Shown piece by piece: positions 1 through 7,166 of a stretch of 64,000 nt of DNA (positions are counted from its first letter, which is position 1; each line of letters opens with the position of its first letter). Source of the stretch: Desulfolutivibrio sulfoxidireducens (lineage in GTDB: Bacteria; Desulfobacterota; Desulfovibrionia; Desulfovibrionales; Desulfovibrionaceae); NCBI RefSeq assembly GCF_013376475.1, contig NZ_CP045508.1:3818001-3882000 (forward strand), read 5' to 3'. A program made the position numbers and the translations under genes. The notes under the pieces were generated by a model that had not been told where the DNA came from, searched no databases, and saw only the letters and a list, made by a program, of their open reading frames with translations.

Positions 1-987
1 AACGAGGAAATGCGGCTCAAAAAACCCGACGGTCGGATCGTGCCGGTGGTCAAAACCGTGATCCCGGCCATGAGCCGGGGAAGGCATGTCTTCTACGAAA
101 TCGTCTTCGACGTCTCCGAACGAAAGGCCCTGGAACGCCGGCTGTCCATCGCCCAGAAGCTCGAATCCGTGGGTGAACTGGCCGCCGGCGTGGCCCATGA
201 GATCAACACCCCCATCCAGTACATCGGCGACAACCTGCACTATCTGCAAGACGCCTTCGCCGACCTGCGCCAGGTCCTGGACGCGGCCCTGACGGTCCTG
301 TCCAGGCCCGACGTCCGGGCGGCGGCCGGCCAGGCGGCGGAGGGGATCGACACGGCTCGGGTTGCGGCCGACCTGGACTTTCTGGAAGAGGAGGTGCCCA
401 AGTCCCTGGCCCAATCCCTGGAAGGCGTGGAGCGGGTGGCCTCCATCGTCAGGGCCATGAAGAAATTCTCCCACCCGGGCGGCGAGGAAAAAACCGCCGT
501 GGACCTCAACAAGGCCGTGGAAAATACGGTCCTGGTGGCCCGAAACGAATGGAAATATGTGGCTGATGTGGTCACCGACCTGGATCCCGACCTGCCCCAG
601 GTGCATTGCCTGCCCGGCGATTTCAACCAGGTGATCTTAAACGTGCTCATAAACGCCGCCCACGCCATCGGCGATGCGCTCCTGGACACGCCAAAGAAAG
701 GCACGATCACCATTGCCACCAAACGCGACGGGGATCATGCCCTGTTGTCCATCACCGACACGGGCACGGGCATCCCCGAAAAAAATCGGGACAAGATCTT
801 CGATCCCTTCTTCACCACCAAGGAGGTGGGCAAGGGGACCGGCCAGGGGCTGGCCATCGTTCATGACATCGTGGTGGAGAAGCACGACGGAACCATCGAT
901 GTGGAGTCGGAGGTAGGCAGGGGGACCACGTTCACCATCCGCGTCCCCATAGGCGGGAACCCAGAGACGGACAGACCCAGGCCATGA
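1..987 (+). CDS. PAS-linked sensor histidine kinase (5' end missing)
   Basis: The frame is open from base 1, so the gene starts upstream and only about 328 C-terminal residues are visible. The first ~35 residues look like the end of a PAS sensor domain running into a helical linker. The dimerisation box [15 protein letters not shown] carries the phospho-accepting His (codon at 196-198). ATP-binding boxes follow: N box around [13 protein letters not shown]1 as DTGTGIP, F as FDPFFTTKE and G2 as [11 protein letters not shown]. It should autophosphorylate and pass phosphate to a receiver protein. Its stop overlaps the ATG of the next gene by 4 nt (ATGA), so the REC-HDOD protein is the likely partner. 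The signal sensed is unknown because the input domain lies mostly outside the window. Confidence 0.93.
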   Translation, partial: NEEMRLKKPDGRIVPVVKTVIPAMSRGRHVFYEIVFDVSERKALERRLSIAQKLESVGELAAGVAHEINTPIQYIGDNLHYLQDAFADLRQVLDAALTVLSRPDVRAAAGQAAEGIDTARVAADLDFLEEEVPKSLAQSLEGVERVASIVRAMKKFSHPGGEEKTAVDLNKAVENTVLVARNEWKYVADVVTDLDPDLPQVHCLPGDFNQVILNVLINAAHAIGDALLDTPKKGTITIATKRDGDHALLSITDTGTGIPEKNRDKIFDPFFTTKEVGKGTGQGLAIVHDIVVEKHDGTIDVESEVGRGTTFTIRVPIGGNPETDRPRP

Positions 988-2219
988 AAAAACGCATCGT
1001 GTTCGTCGACGACGAACGCCACGTGCTGGACGCCCTGCGCCGCATGCTCCGGGGCATGCGCGATCAATGGGAAATGACCTTCGTCTCCACCGGCGAGCAG
1101 GCCCTGGAGACCATGGGGAAAAGTCCCCAGGACGTCATCGTGACCGACATGCGCATGCCGGGCATGGACGGCGTGCAGCTCTTAAACGCGGTTCGGGAAC
1201 GCTTCCCCGGGGTCATCCGCATCATCTTGTCCGGCCATTCGGATACGAACATGGCCCTTCAGTCCGTGCGCCACGCCCACCAATACCTGCTCAAGCCCTG
1301 CGGGGCCGAGGAGTTCAAGGCCACGGTGGATCGGGCCATGAACCTCAAGGACGTATTTTTGAACGATGCGGTCAAGACCGTGGTGGCCAAGATCGAAACC
1401 CTGCCCTCCATGCCCCGGACCTACCTGGAACTCATGGCGGAACTGCGCCGGGAGGAACCATCGCTTCGGACCATCGGCGAACTGATCAACCAGGATGTGG
1501 GCATGTCCGCCAACATCTTGAAACTCGTCAATTCGGCCTTTTTCGGCTTAAGGACCCACGTCTCAAGCCCCGTGCACGCCGTGAACCTCCTGGGCACGGA
1601 GATCATCAAGGCGCTTATCATCTCTTTGCGCCTGTTTTCCCGCTTCGACATGGAACGCTTCCCCGGATTCTCCCTGGATCTTCTCTGGAAGCACAGCCTG
1701 ACCACCGGGCTTTTCGCCAAGACCATCGCCCAGGTCGAAGGCCGCTCCAATGCCGAAATGGACGACTGCTACATCTCGGGCCTGTTGCACGATGTGGGGA
1801 AACTCCTGCTGGCCACCAATTTCGAAGCCACCTATCAGGAGGTCTTACGCCGCAGTCGAAGCGAGGGACGCACGGTGCATGATATGGAAAATACGCTCTT
1901 CTCGGCCACCCACGCCGAGATCGGGGCCTATCTGCTGGGCCTGTGGGGTCTTCCGGAAAGCGTGGTCACGGCCATCTTTTTCCACCATGCGCCGCCCCCC
2001 GCGAATCCGCCAGGCTTTTCCACCTTGTTGGCCGTGCATGCGGCCAACTCCCTGGAACACGAACTGGTGGTTTTCAACGCCGAATACGCCCCGCACCCCA
2101 TGGACCTGGACTTCCTGAAACGGGCCGGCCAGTCCGGACGTGTTGAGACGTGGCGAATCGCCTGCCAGGAAAAGCTCACGGAGGAATACCGTCTTGAGCG
2201 AGAAACTCCTCTTCGTTGA
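984..2219 (+). CDS. Response regulator with HDOD output domain
   Basis: 411 residues. The N-terminal receiver domain (~1-125) starts with the acidic FVDDE motif, has the phospho-acceptor Asp55 in VTDMRMPGMDG and the conserved Lys in LLKPCG. An HDOD domain (~140-335) follows; it is a metal-dependent-phosphohydrolase-like fold that usually acts as a signalling or protein-binding domain rather than an enzyme. An HD-like ISGLLHDVGK motif is retained. The gene is translationally coupled to the kinase upstream (ATGA overlap), and its 3' end overlaps the next regulator by 26 nt, so the three form one operon. The output is probably protein interaction or cyclic-nucleotide signalling; no DNA-binding domain is seen. 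Confidence 0.92.
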   Translation: MKKRIVFVDDERHVLDALRRMLRGMRDQWEMTFVSTGEQALETMGKSPQDVIVTDMRMPGMDGVQLLNAVRERFPGVIRIILSGHSDTNMALQSVRHAHQYLLKPCGAEEFKATVDRAMNLKDVFLNDAVKTVVAKIETLPSMPRTYLELMAELRREEPSLRTIGELINQDVGMSANILKLVNSAFFGLRTHVSSPVHAVNLLGTEIIKALIISLRLFSRFDMERFPGFSLDLLWKHSLTTGLFAKTIAQVEGRSNAEMDDCYISGLLHDVGKLLLATNFEATYQEVLRRSRSEGRTVHDMENTLFSATHAEIGAYLLGLWGLPESVVTAIFFHHAPPPANPPGFSTLLAVHAANSLEHELVVFNAEYAPHPMDLDFLKRAGQSGRVETWRIACQEKLTEEYRLERETPLR

Positions 2220-3309
2220 CGACGAGGCCAACATCCTGGACACCTTCCGCCGGGGACTGCGCAAGCGCTTCACGGTGGAGACGGCCCTTGGCGCGCAGGA
2301 AGGACTGCGTGTCCTGCAAAGCTGCGGCCCGTTCGCCGTGGTGGTCTCCGACCTCAAGATGCCCAAGATGGACGGCATCCAATTCCTAAGCCAGGTGCGC
2401 GAGCTCTCCCCGACCACCGTGCGCATCATGCTCACCGGCCATGCGGCCCTGGAGGCGGCCATCGCCGCGGTCAACGAAGGCCACGTCTTCCGTTTCCTGA
2501 CCAAACCCTGCGACATCGGCACCCTGATCAAGACCCTGGAGGCGGCGCTTGACCAGTACCGGCTGATCACCGCTGAAAAGGAACTGCTGCGCGGGACCTT
2601 GCGGGGCAGCATCAAGGTGCTGGTGGAGATCCTGTCCCTGGTCAACCCCGAGGCCTTCGGCCGTAGCGAACGCATCAAACGCCTGGCCGTGGCCACGGCC
2701 GAACAGCTTAAGCTGAAAAACATCTGGCGGCTGGAACTGGCGGCCATGCTCTCGCAGATCGGGTGCGTGTCCATTCCCGAGGAGATCCTGTCCAAAAAGT
2801 ACTCCGGCCAGAAACTCGGCCCGGAAGAGGAGCAGATTTACGGCATGCACGCCTCCATTGCGGTGAAGCTTTTGGAAAACATCCCGCGCATGGAGGAGAT
2901 AACCGCCGTCATCGCCCACCAGGCGGACACCTACGCCTCGGCCGATGACCTGCCTGTCGGGGCGCGCATCCTCAAGGTGTGCCTGGATTTCGACGATCTC
3001 GAACAACAGGGGCTGTCCAGAGAACAGGCCATCTCGACCTTGCGCGACCAGCAGCAACGCTACGACCCCAATATCCTTCTTGCGTTCGAGAAGGCGCTTT
3101 TTTCCGAGATGGGCTTCGTGCCGCGCCGGGTGGCCTTGCGCGAGCTTCTGCCCGGCATGATCCTGGCCGCCGACGTCAAGACCCGGGCCGACATCCTGCT
3201 TCTGGCCAAGGGCCAGGAACTCTCGGAGCTGGTTCTCGAACGCCTGATCCGGCTTTCCGGGTCCTACGGGGTGCGCGAACCCATCGCGGTCCTGACCCCC
3301 ATTCATTAA
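2194..3309 (+). CDS. Response regulator with degenerate HD-GYP domain
   Basis: I chose the TTG start at 2194: it has a GGAGGA ribosome site 8 nt upstream and gives the standard receiver N-terminus SEKLLFVDDE. Upstream in-frame starts only add unrelated residues read from the previous gene. The product is 371 residues. The receiver domain (~1-120) has Asp53 in VSDLKMPKMDG and Lys in LTKPCD. The rest is spaced like an HD-GYP c-di-GMP phosphodiesterase, but the metal ligands are lost: the HDIGK position reads SQIGC and the HHE/DGxGYP region reads AHQADTYA. It is therefore probably a catalytically dead output or scaffold domain. It shares the operon with the kinase and the REC-HDOD protein. Confidence 0.85.
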   Translation: MSEKLLFVDDEANILDTFRRGLRKRFTVETALGAQEGLRVLQSCGPFAVVVSDLKMPKMDGIQFLSQVRELSPTTVRIMLTGHAALEAAIAAVNEGHVFRFLTKPCDIGTLIKTLEAALDQYRLITAEKELLRGTLRGSIKVLVEILSLVNPEAFGRSERIKRLAVATAEQLKLKNIWRLELAAMLSQIGCVSIPEEILSKKYSGQKLGPEEEQIYGMHASIAVKLLENIPRMEEITAVIAHQADTYASADDLPVGARILKVCLDFDDLEQQGLSREQAISTLRDQQQRYDPNILLAFEKALFSEMGFVPRRVALRELLPGMILAADVKTRADILLLAKGQELSELVLERLIRLSGSYGVREPIAVLTPIH

Positions 3310-3386
3310 CCCCATGGCGACATGGGACACGGACCTTGGGAAAACGCCCACAGGGTCCTCCCATGCGCCGGGAACGAGGAGTACCC

Positions 3387-3731
3387 ATGCGCGTCAACTC
3401 GGAAAAAATCGGCAATTGCGTGCTGGTGGAGGTGGCTGCGGCCGAGGTGGACCTGACGGTGTCCGAGGACTTCAAGGATTCGGTCCTCGAGGAATACGAC
3501 AGGCATGGCCCGGGCGATCTCCTGCTCGGTCTCGGGCAGGTCAACTTCATGGACAGCAAGGCCATCGGGGCCATGGTGTCCATCAACAAGGCCGTGCAGC
3601 GCCGGGGAGGCCGCATGGGCATCTGCGACCTGCATCCCCACGTGCGAAAAATCGTGGACGTGGTCACCCTGGGAACCATCTTCAATGTCTTCGTGAGCAG
3701 GCAGGAGGCGCTTCGGGTCTTTGGCGGGTAA
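3387..3731 (+). CDS. STAS-domain anti-sigma-factor antagonist
   Basis: 114 residues. ATG at 3387 follows a GAGGAG ribosome site. The whole protein is one STAS domain of the SpoIIAA/RsbV type: a beta strand ending in LLGLGQVNFMDS, with the Ser that is the usual phosphorylation site in DSKAIGAMV. A C-terminal helix region matches the family (KIVDVVTLGTIFNVF). Such proteins bind an anti-sigma kinase or another partner in their unphosphorylated form. The convergent gene downstream encodes a PP2C phosphatase of the kind that dephosphorylates STAS proteins, so the two probably form a partner-switching module. The cognate switch kinase is not in the window. Confidence 0.9.
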   Translation: MRVNSEKIGNCVLVEVAAAEVDLTVSEDFKDSVLEEYDRHGPGDLLLGLGQVNFMDSKAIGAMVSINKAVQRRGGRMGICDLHPHVRKIVDVVTLGTIFNVFVSRQEALRVFGG

Positions 3732-3732
3732 G

Positions 3733-3761
3733 CCCGGCGCGCTCTTCGGCGCGGCGCCGGG
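3733..3761. terminator. GC-rich hairpin between convergent genes
   Basis: Inverted repeat CCCGGCGC/GCGCCGGG (3733-3740 and 3754-3761), just after the STAS stop and before the phosphatase stop on the other strand. There is no clear T run on either side, so the terminator role is inferred from its position between convergent genes. Confidence 0.4.
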
Positions 3762-3782
3762 TCCGCGGACGGAATTTCGGTC

Positions 3783-4901
3783 CTATGCCGTGCGCCGGGC
3801 CGCGAGCATGGCCAAGTCGTCGGTGATGCGGCCCTTGCAGAAAGGCAGGGCCTGATCGATGATGGCGCCGATGAGTTCACGCGGCGGCAGGTCCTTGGAC
3901 AAAAGGGCCGCAAGGCGCGTTTCACCGAAAAATTCGCCATCCGGGGCGCGAAGCTCGATGACCCCGTCGGTGAGCAGGAAAATGGCCTGCCCCGGCACAA
4001 AGGGCATGGTCACGGTTTCCCAGGCAAACTCCCGGTGAAACCCCAGAGCCGGCCCGGTGGGGCCAAGGGTCGCCACGGACTCTCCCAGGAGATAGGCCGG
4101 GGCGTGCCCGGCCGACAAGAAGTCCAGGGTGTTCGTGGCCCGGTTCGCGGAGGCGAAGGCCAACGTCACGTACATATCCAGATCGCCGCCGTCGAGCATG
4201 GCGTAGAGCATGCGGTTCATCTCCGCCACCATGTCCCCGGGACTGGCCAGGGTCTTGGCCAGGGAATACAACAGCCCCTTGCACACGGCCATGAGCAGGG
4301 CCGCCGAGGCCCCGTGCCCGCAAATATCGGCCATGACGATGTTGACCGTGTCCCCGTCCTCCCAGGCGTCGTAGAAGTCGCCGCCGATCTGTTCCTGGGC
4401 CTGGTACACGGCGCTTATGTCGAATCCCGCGAAATCGAGCTTGCGCGGCAAAAGCTGGCTTTGCACGTGCCCGGCCAGGTACTGCTCGCGTTCGAGCAGG
4501 GCGTTTTTCACGCGCAGTTCCCGGGTAAGCCCGGCCAGCTTCAGGTGGGTGCCCATACGGGCCAGAAGCTCGCGTTTTTCGTAGGGTTTCTGGACGAAGT
4601 CGTTGGCCCCGGCCTCGAAGGCCTCCACCCACCTGCCGCGGTCGGTCTCGGAGGACAAAAAGATGATGGGGATGGCGGCGTTTCGGGGGTCCTCGCGGAT
4701 GCGGCGGATGGCCTCGATACCGTCCATGCCGGGCATCATGAGATCCATGAGGATCATGTCCGGGGCCTTGGCCCGGACAAGCTCCACGGCGCGCATGCCG
4801 TCCCCGGCCTCCACGACCTCGACTTCCTGGTTCGTGGTGATGTGCCGCTTGAGCATGTCCCGCACGAGGCGGTTGTCGTCCACAATGAGCACCCTGGTCA
4901 T
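3783..4901 (-). CDS. Receiver-PP2C (RsbU/SpoIIE-type) phosphatase
   Basis: 372 residues from the ATG at 4901, preceded by GGGAGG; an in-frame extension to 5237 has no receiver-like content and was rejected. Residues 1-120 form a receiver domain with Asp53 in LMDLMMPGMDG and Lys in FVQKPYEKRE. A helical linker (~125-160) leads to a SpoIIE-type PP2C phosphatase domain with the metal-binding signatures GGDFYDAW, ADICGHG and LTDGVIEL. Known relatives dephosphorylate STAS anti-anti-sigma factors when their receiver is phosphorylated. The STAS gene lies 51 bp away in convergent orientation, so it is the obvious substrate candidate. The operon at 1-3309 could supply the phosphate, which is inference. 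Confidence 0.93.
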   Translation of the reverse strand: MTRVLIVDDNRLVRDMLKRHITTNQEVEVVEAGDGMRAVELVRAKAPDMILMDLMMPGMDGIEAIRRIREDPRNAAIPIIFLSSETDRGRWVEAFEAGANDFVQKPYEKRELLARMGTHLKLAGLTRELRVKNALLEREQYLAGHVQSQLLPRKLDFAGFDISAVYQAQEQIGGDFYDAWEDGDTVNIVMADICGHGASAALLMAVCKGLLYSLAKTLASPGDMVAEMNRMLYAMLDGGDLDMYVTLAFASANRATNTLDFLSAGHAPAYLLGESVATLGPTGPALGFHREFAWETVTMPFVPGQAIFLLTDGVIELRAPDGEFFGETRLAALLSKDLPPRELIGAIIDQALPFCKGRITDDLAMLAARRTA

Positions 4902-5126
4902 GCGCCTACAGCCCTCCCAGTATTCTTCTATGTTTTTTCCCTCCGGAAGTATACCCGCACCCGCATTCCCCTTCGCCGTTCGCGGCCGAAAGCGGCAGGG
5001 ATTGCCCTTTTCGTCGGCCCGGGGTTTGCATTGCCTTGGCCTGGAACGTTTCCGAGTCCGGAACCGGGCAGGGACGCCCTGGGGTGGGGACGGACGGATG
5101 CGGGAAAAGGCCGGGGGGACGCCGCC

Positions 5127-5252
5127 ATGCTTGGGATGCTGCTTGTGGGATTTGTGCTCGGTGCGGCCAGCGCGCTTTTTCTGTGCGAGGTGTGGTTTTC
5201 GGCCCGTGGGGGTCGCCCGGCGCACGACCGGGACCATGCGGGCTACAGATAG
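5127..5252 (+). CDS. Small single-span membrane protein
   Basis: 41 residues: a hydrophobic helix (LLVGFVLGAASALFLC) at the N-terminus and a short charged tail. There is a G-rich stretch upstream but no clean ribosome site. It converges on a second tiny membrane peptide, and their 3' ends overlap by 10 nt. I do not recognise a family. Confidence 0.4.
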   Translation: MLGMLLVGFVLGAASALFLCEVWFSARGGRPAHDRDHAGYR

Positions 5253-5314
5253 AGCAGGACGACATAGTACGCGGCCAGGGCGATGGAATAAAAGATTTTG
5301 TCGGCCTTGGTCAT
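5243..5314 (-). CDS. Tiny hydrophobic membrane peptide (23 aa)
   Basis: ATG at 5314 lies 5 nt after an AAGGA ribosome site. The peptide has a short polar start (MTKADK) followed by one hydrophobic helix (IALAAYYVVLLYL) that runs to the stop. The ribosome site and the charged-then-hydrophobic pattern argue for a real small membrane protein. Function unknown; the length resembles small subunits such as KdpF or CydX, but no partner gene is adjacent. Confidence 0.45.
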   Translation of the reverse strand: MTKADKIFYSIALAAYYVVLLYL

Positions 5315-5508
5315 GGTGTTCCTTTCCCCGGGAGAGGGCATGGTGTGTTTGTTCGTGCCGCTCCCCGGCCCGCCGACGCCGGGGGCGCGCTGTCCGTCCG
5401 GGCCTTCCCGCGTCCGGGGGCCGGGCCGCCGGGGCGCGGGGAGGGCGCGTGCGTCGGGAAAATGTCTTGCCAACATCGGGCGGTTTCTGTAAAGACCCTT
5501 TTTCCGGC

Positions 5509-5584
5509 GCCGAGGTAGCTCAGTCGGTAGAGCAGGGGACTGAAAATCCCCGTGTCGGCAGTTCGATTCTGTCCCTCGGCACCA
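5509..5584 (+). tRNA. tRNA-Phe (GAA)
   Basis: 76 nt including an encoded CCA. The acceptor stem pairs GCCGAGG with CCTCGGC, the D-loop is AGTCGGTAGA, the anticodon loop contains GAA (5543-5545), and the T-arm contains GTTCGATTC. The 3' half from 5537 is the attachment site of an integrative element. The element leaves the tRNA intact on the left and a 3' copy at 12166-12215. Confidence 0.97.
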
Positions 5585-5586
5585 GA
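5537..5586 (+). repeat. attL (50-bp direct repeat, left copy)
   Basis: Identical over 50 bp to 12166-12215. It begins in the anticodon stem of tRNA-Phe and ends two bases after the CCA, so integration restored a complete tRNA on this side. Confidence 0.93.
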
Positions 5587-5592
5587 TATTTC

Positions 5593-5624
5593 AAGGGGTT
5601 AGCTCGCAAGGCTAGCCCCTTTTT
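5593..5624 (+). terminator. Rho-independent terminator after tRNA-Phe
   Basis: Stem AAGGGGTTAGC / GCTAGCCCCTT (one G-T pair) with a 7-nt loop, running into five Ts (5620-5624). It lies inside the element, so the element appears to supply the terminator of its host tRNA gene. Confidence 0.75.
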
Positions 5625-5641
5625 GCTTTCAAAAGGCCCTT

Positions 5642-5661
5642 CTGTCCCCCATCTGTCCCCC
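5642..5661 (+). promoter_or_regulatory. Left tandem repeat, possible integrase arm site
   Basis: Two copies of CTGTCCCCC separated by 2 nt (5642-5650, 5653-5661). The same pair, same spacing and orientation, occurs near the right end at 12029-12048. Repeats near both att sites are typical of arm-type integrase binding sites; that role is inference. Confidence 0.5.
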
Positions 5662-5761
5662 GGCTTGGGGGTTAAGCCATGTGATTTGCCGTGAAAGCTG
5701 GCGGCTTCGTGTGCCAGAAAAAAAGAGGCCCGCGTCATCCCCTGTCGAGGGTACCGAGAAG

Positions 5762-5784
5762 TTTTAGGGACACTTTTAGGGACA
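5762..5784 (+). repeat. Tandem 11-bp repeat near left end
   Basis: TTTTAGGGACA occurs at 5762-5772 and 5774-5784, a 12-nt period and so nearly one helical turn. It could be another protein-binding site of the element. Confidence 0.45.
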
Positions 5785-6411
5785 TGTGAGCCATGGGAAA
5801 GGCGATGATGTAGCATCCATGCTGGCCGACGCGCTCGATTATGTTCCTCGTACAGACATCGAATGGTCCGGAACCAAAAAAGCGGCCCACCTCCACCCGA
5901 AAGCAGGCCGCACAATCTTTGCCAGGTGGACAGTCTCGCCCCGTCCTGGCACAAGGTGACGGCCCTCTTGTAGTGTGTCTCGCCCCGGCCCGGGTTGCCC
6001 TCGACCTTGGCCGGGTTTTCATTTCCGACTAGGCCGATTGCATTTTATCCCGGCAAGCAGTATGCGGATTTCATCGAAACCGCCTCCCTGGCCCGAGAAA
6101 GCGCTAGGGGACTCCCCACGGAGTTGACTGGACTGCGCCCTTTCCCAGGGGGGCGGGCTTCGATGACCTATCCCATTTCTCCAAGCAGCCGCCGGGAGCC
6201 AGCCGGAATCTTCCCCCGAAGTAAGCCAGAATTTCATTTTCCCAATTCCGTACCCTGTCCCGGCATACGAAATCGTTTAAGATGACACAGGACGCGCACA
6301 AAGCTCCCGCGCCGTGCGCAGGTCATCCGGTGGCCTTGCGTCGATCCTGGGGCATCCTGGACGGTCAGAACCCTACGGCAAACAAAACGGGCGGCCACCA
6401 CACGATGCCCC
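5785..6411. other. Element left end, no gene supported
   Basis: About 630 bp between the repeats and the first element gene. Open frames exist on both strands, but none has a ribosome site, recognisable domain or coupling to neighbours. It may hold regulatory or replication sites; I see nothing definite. Confidence 0.5.
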
Positions 6412-6744
6412 CTATGGTTTCGGCTCAGTCGCCAGCCAGGGCGTTTTGTGCTTGGCCCGCTTTGCGCCCGGCTTGAACGCGGACCACAGCAGCCGCCCGC
6501 AGCCTTTTACCGGGGTGATCGTCACCACCTGCCCCTCATTCAAACTGTGAACGAGTTGGGGCGTCAACCAGTGAAGTTCCATCTGCCGTGAAGGGCACTC
6601 CCCGGCCAAACGCAGGGCATCGCGCACGTCCTCTTCGGGGGCGTCGAACAGCAGCTCAAACGCCTCGCGCAGGTCGCCCTCGACTCGGCCCGAGTAAATC
6701 TCCGCAGCCCGGGTAATATCCTCCCATTCCGGTTCCTCAAACAT
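6412..6744 (-). CDS. Small acidic element protein, unknown function
   Basis: 110 residues from the ATG at 6744, which follows GGAGG with 5-nt spacing; the longer frame to 6789 lacks such a site. The N-terminal half is acidic and helical (starts MFEEPEWEDITRAAEIY). The C-terminal half holds a short beta-like segment (EGQVVTITPVKGCGR) and ends basic. It is the last gene of the minus-strand operon and overlaps the upstream gene by 8 nt. No family recognised. Confidence 0.7.
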   Translation of the reverse strand: MFEEPEWEDITRAAEIYSGRVEGDLREAFELLFDAPEEDVRDALRLAGECPSRQMELHWLTPQLVHSLNEGQVVTITPVKGCGRLLWSAFKPGAKRAKHKTPWLATEPKP

Positions 6745-7162
6745 GGTAGCCTCCCCCAATGTGTTGCTCGATGTACCTCCGGCCCTCATCCAAAAGCCGA
6801 TTGCCGTACTCCACCAGGGCCTCGGGCGCGTTCACCGGATAGACGATCCTGGCCGTGCCACCGTCGAGGGCCACCCGCAAGCCATGCCGACGGCATAGAT
6901 CAAGCAGGCTCCCGGCGCTTTCGTAGGACCAAAAGTCCACGCCCTCGGGCGGGAACTCGGGCCACCAGGAAAGGCCGGTTGTGTCCTCTGAGGGGGGAAT
7001 CGCCTCCCCCTTTTTTGGGATTGGGATGCTATGGACAAAATGGACACAATGGACAGAATTGCCCGTGGATTGAATTGTGTCCATTTTGTCCATTGTGTCC
7101 ATAGGGTTCTGAGCCCCAAAACGGGCGGCTTCGAGGGCGGCCCACTTTTTCGCGAAGCCCAT
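6737..7162 (-). CDS. Element protein containing a 9-nt repeat track
   Basis: 141 residues; ATG at 7162 with GGAGG upstream. Residues ~20-48 come from a striking inverted repeat built of 9-nt units: one arm reads MDTMDKMDT and the other VHCVHFVHS. The C-terminal ~75 residues (from GLSWWPEF to the end) look like an ordinary small domain with DLCRRHGLRVAL and a helical tail. This resembles the small primase-associated domains in such elements, but I cannot name a family. It sits directly downstream of the primase-helicase in the same operon. Confidence 0.7.
   Translation of the reverse strand: MGFAKKWAALEAARFGAQNPMDTMDKMDTIQSTGNSVHCVHFVHSIPIPKKGEAIPPSEDTTGLSWWPEFPPEGVDFWSYESAGSLLDLCRRHGLRVALDGGTARIVYPVNAPEALVEYGNRLLDEGRRYIEQHIGGGYHV
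7029..7104. repeat. 32-bp inverted repeat of 9-nt units inside a gene
   Basis: Arms 7029-7060 and 7073-7104 are complementary except at 3 positions, with a 12-nt spacer. Each arm is three tandem copies of a TGGACANAA unit. It could form a long hairpin or be a tandem-site binding region such as an origin iteron. Confidence 0.8.
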
Positions 7163-7166
7163 GTCA

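Noticed and set aside
5520-5954. Open frame antisense to tRNA-Phe
   Set aside because: Reads through the tRNA complement and the att repeat, has no ribosome site and no domain.
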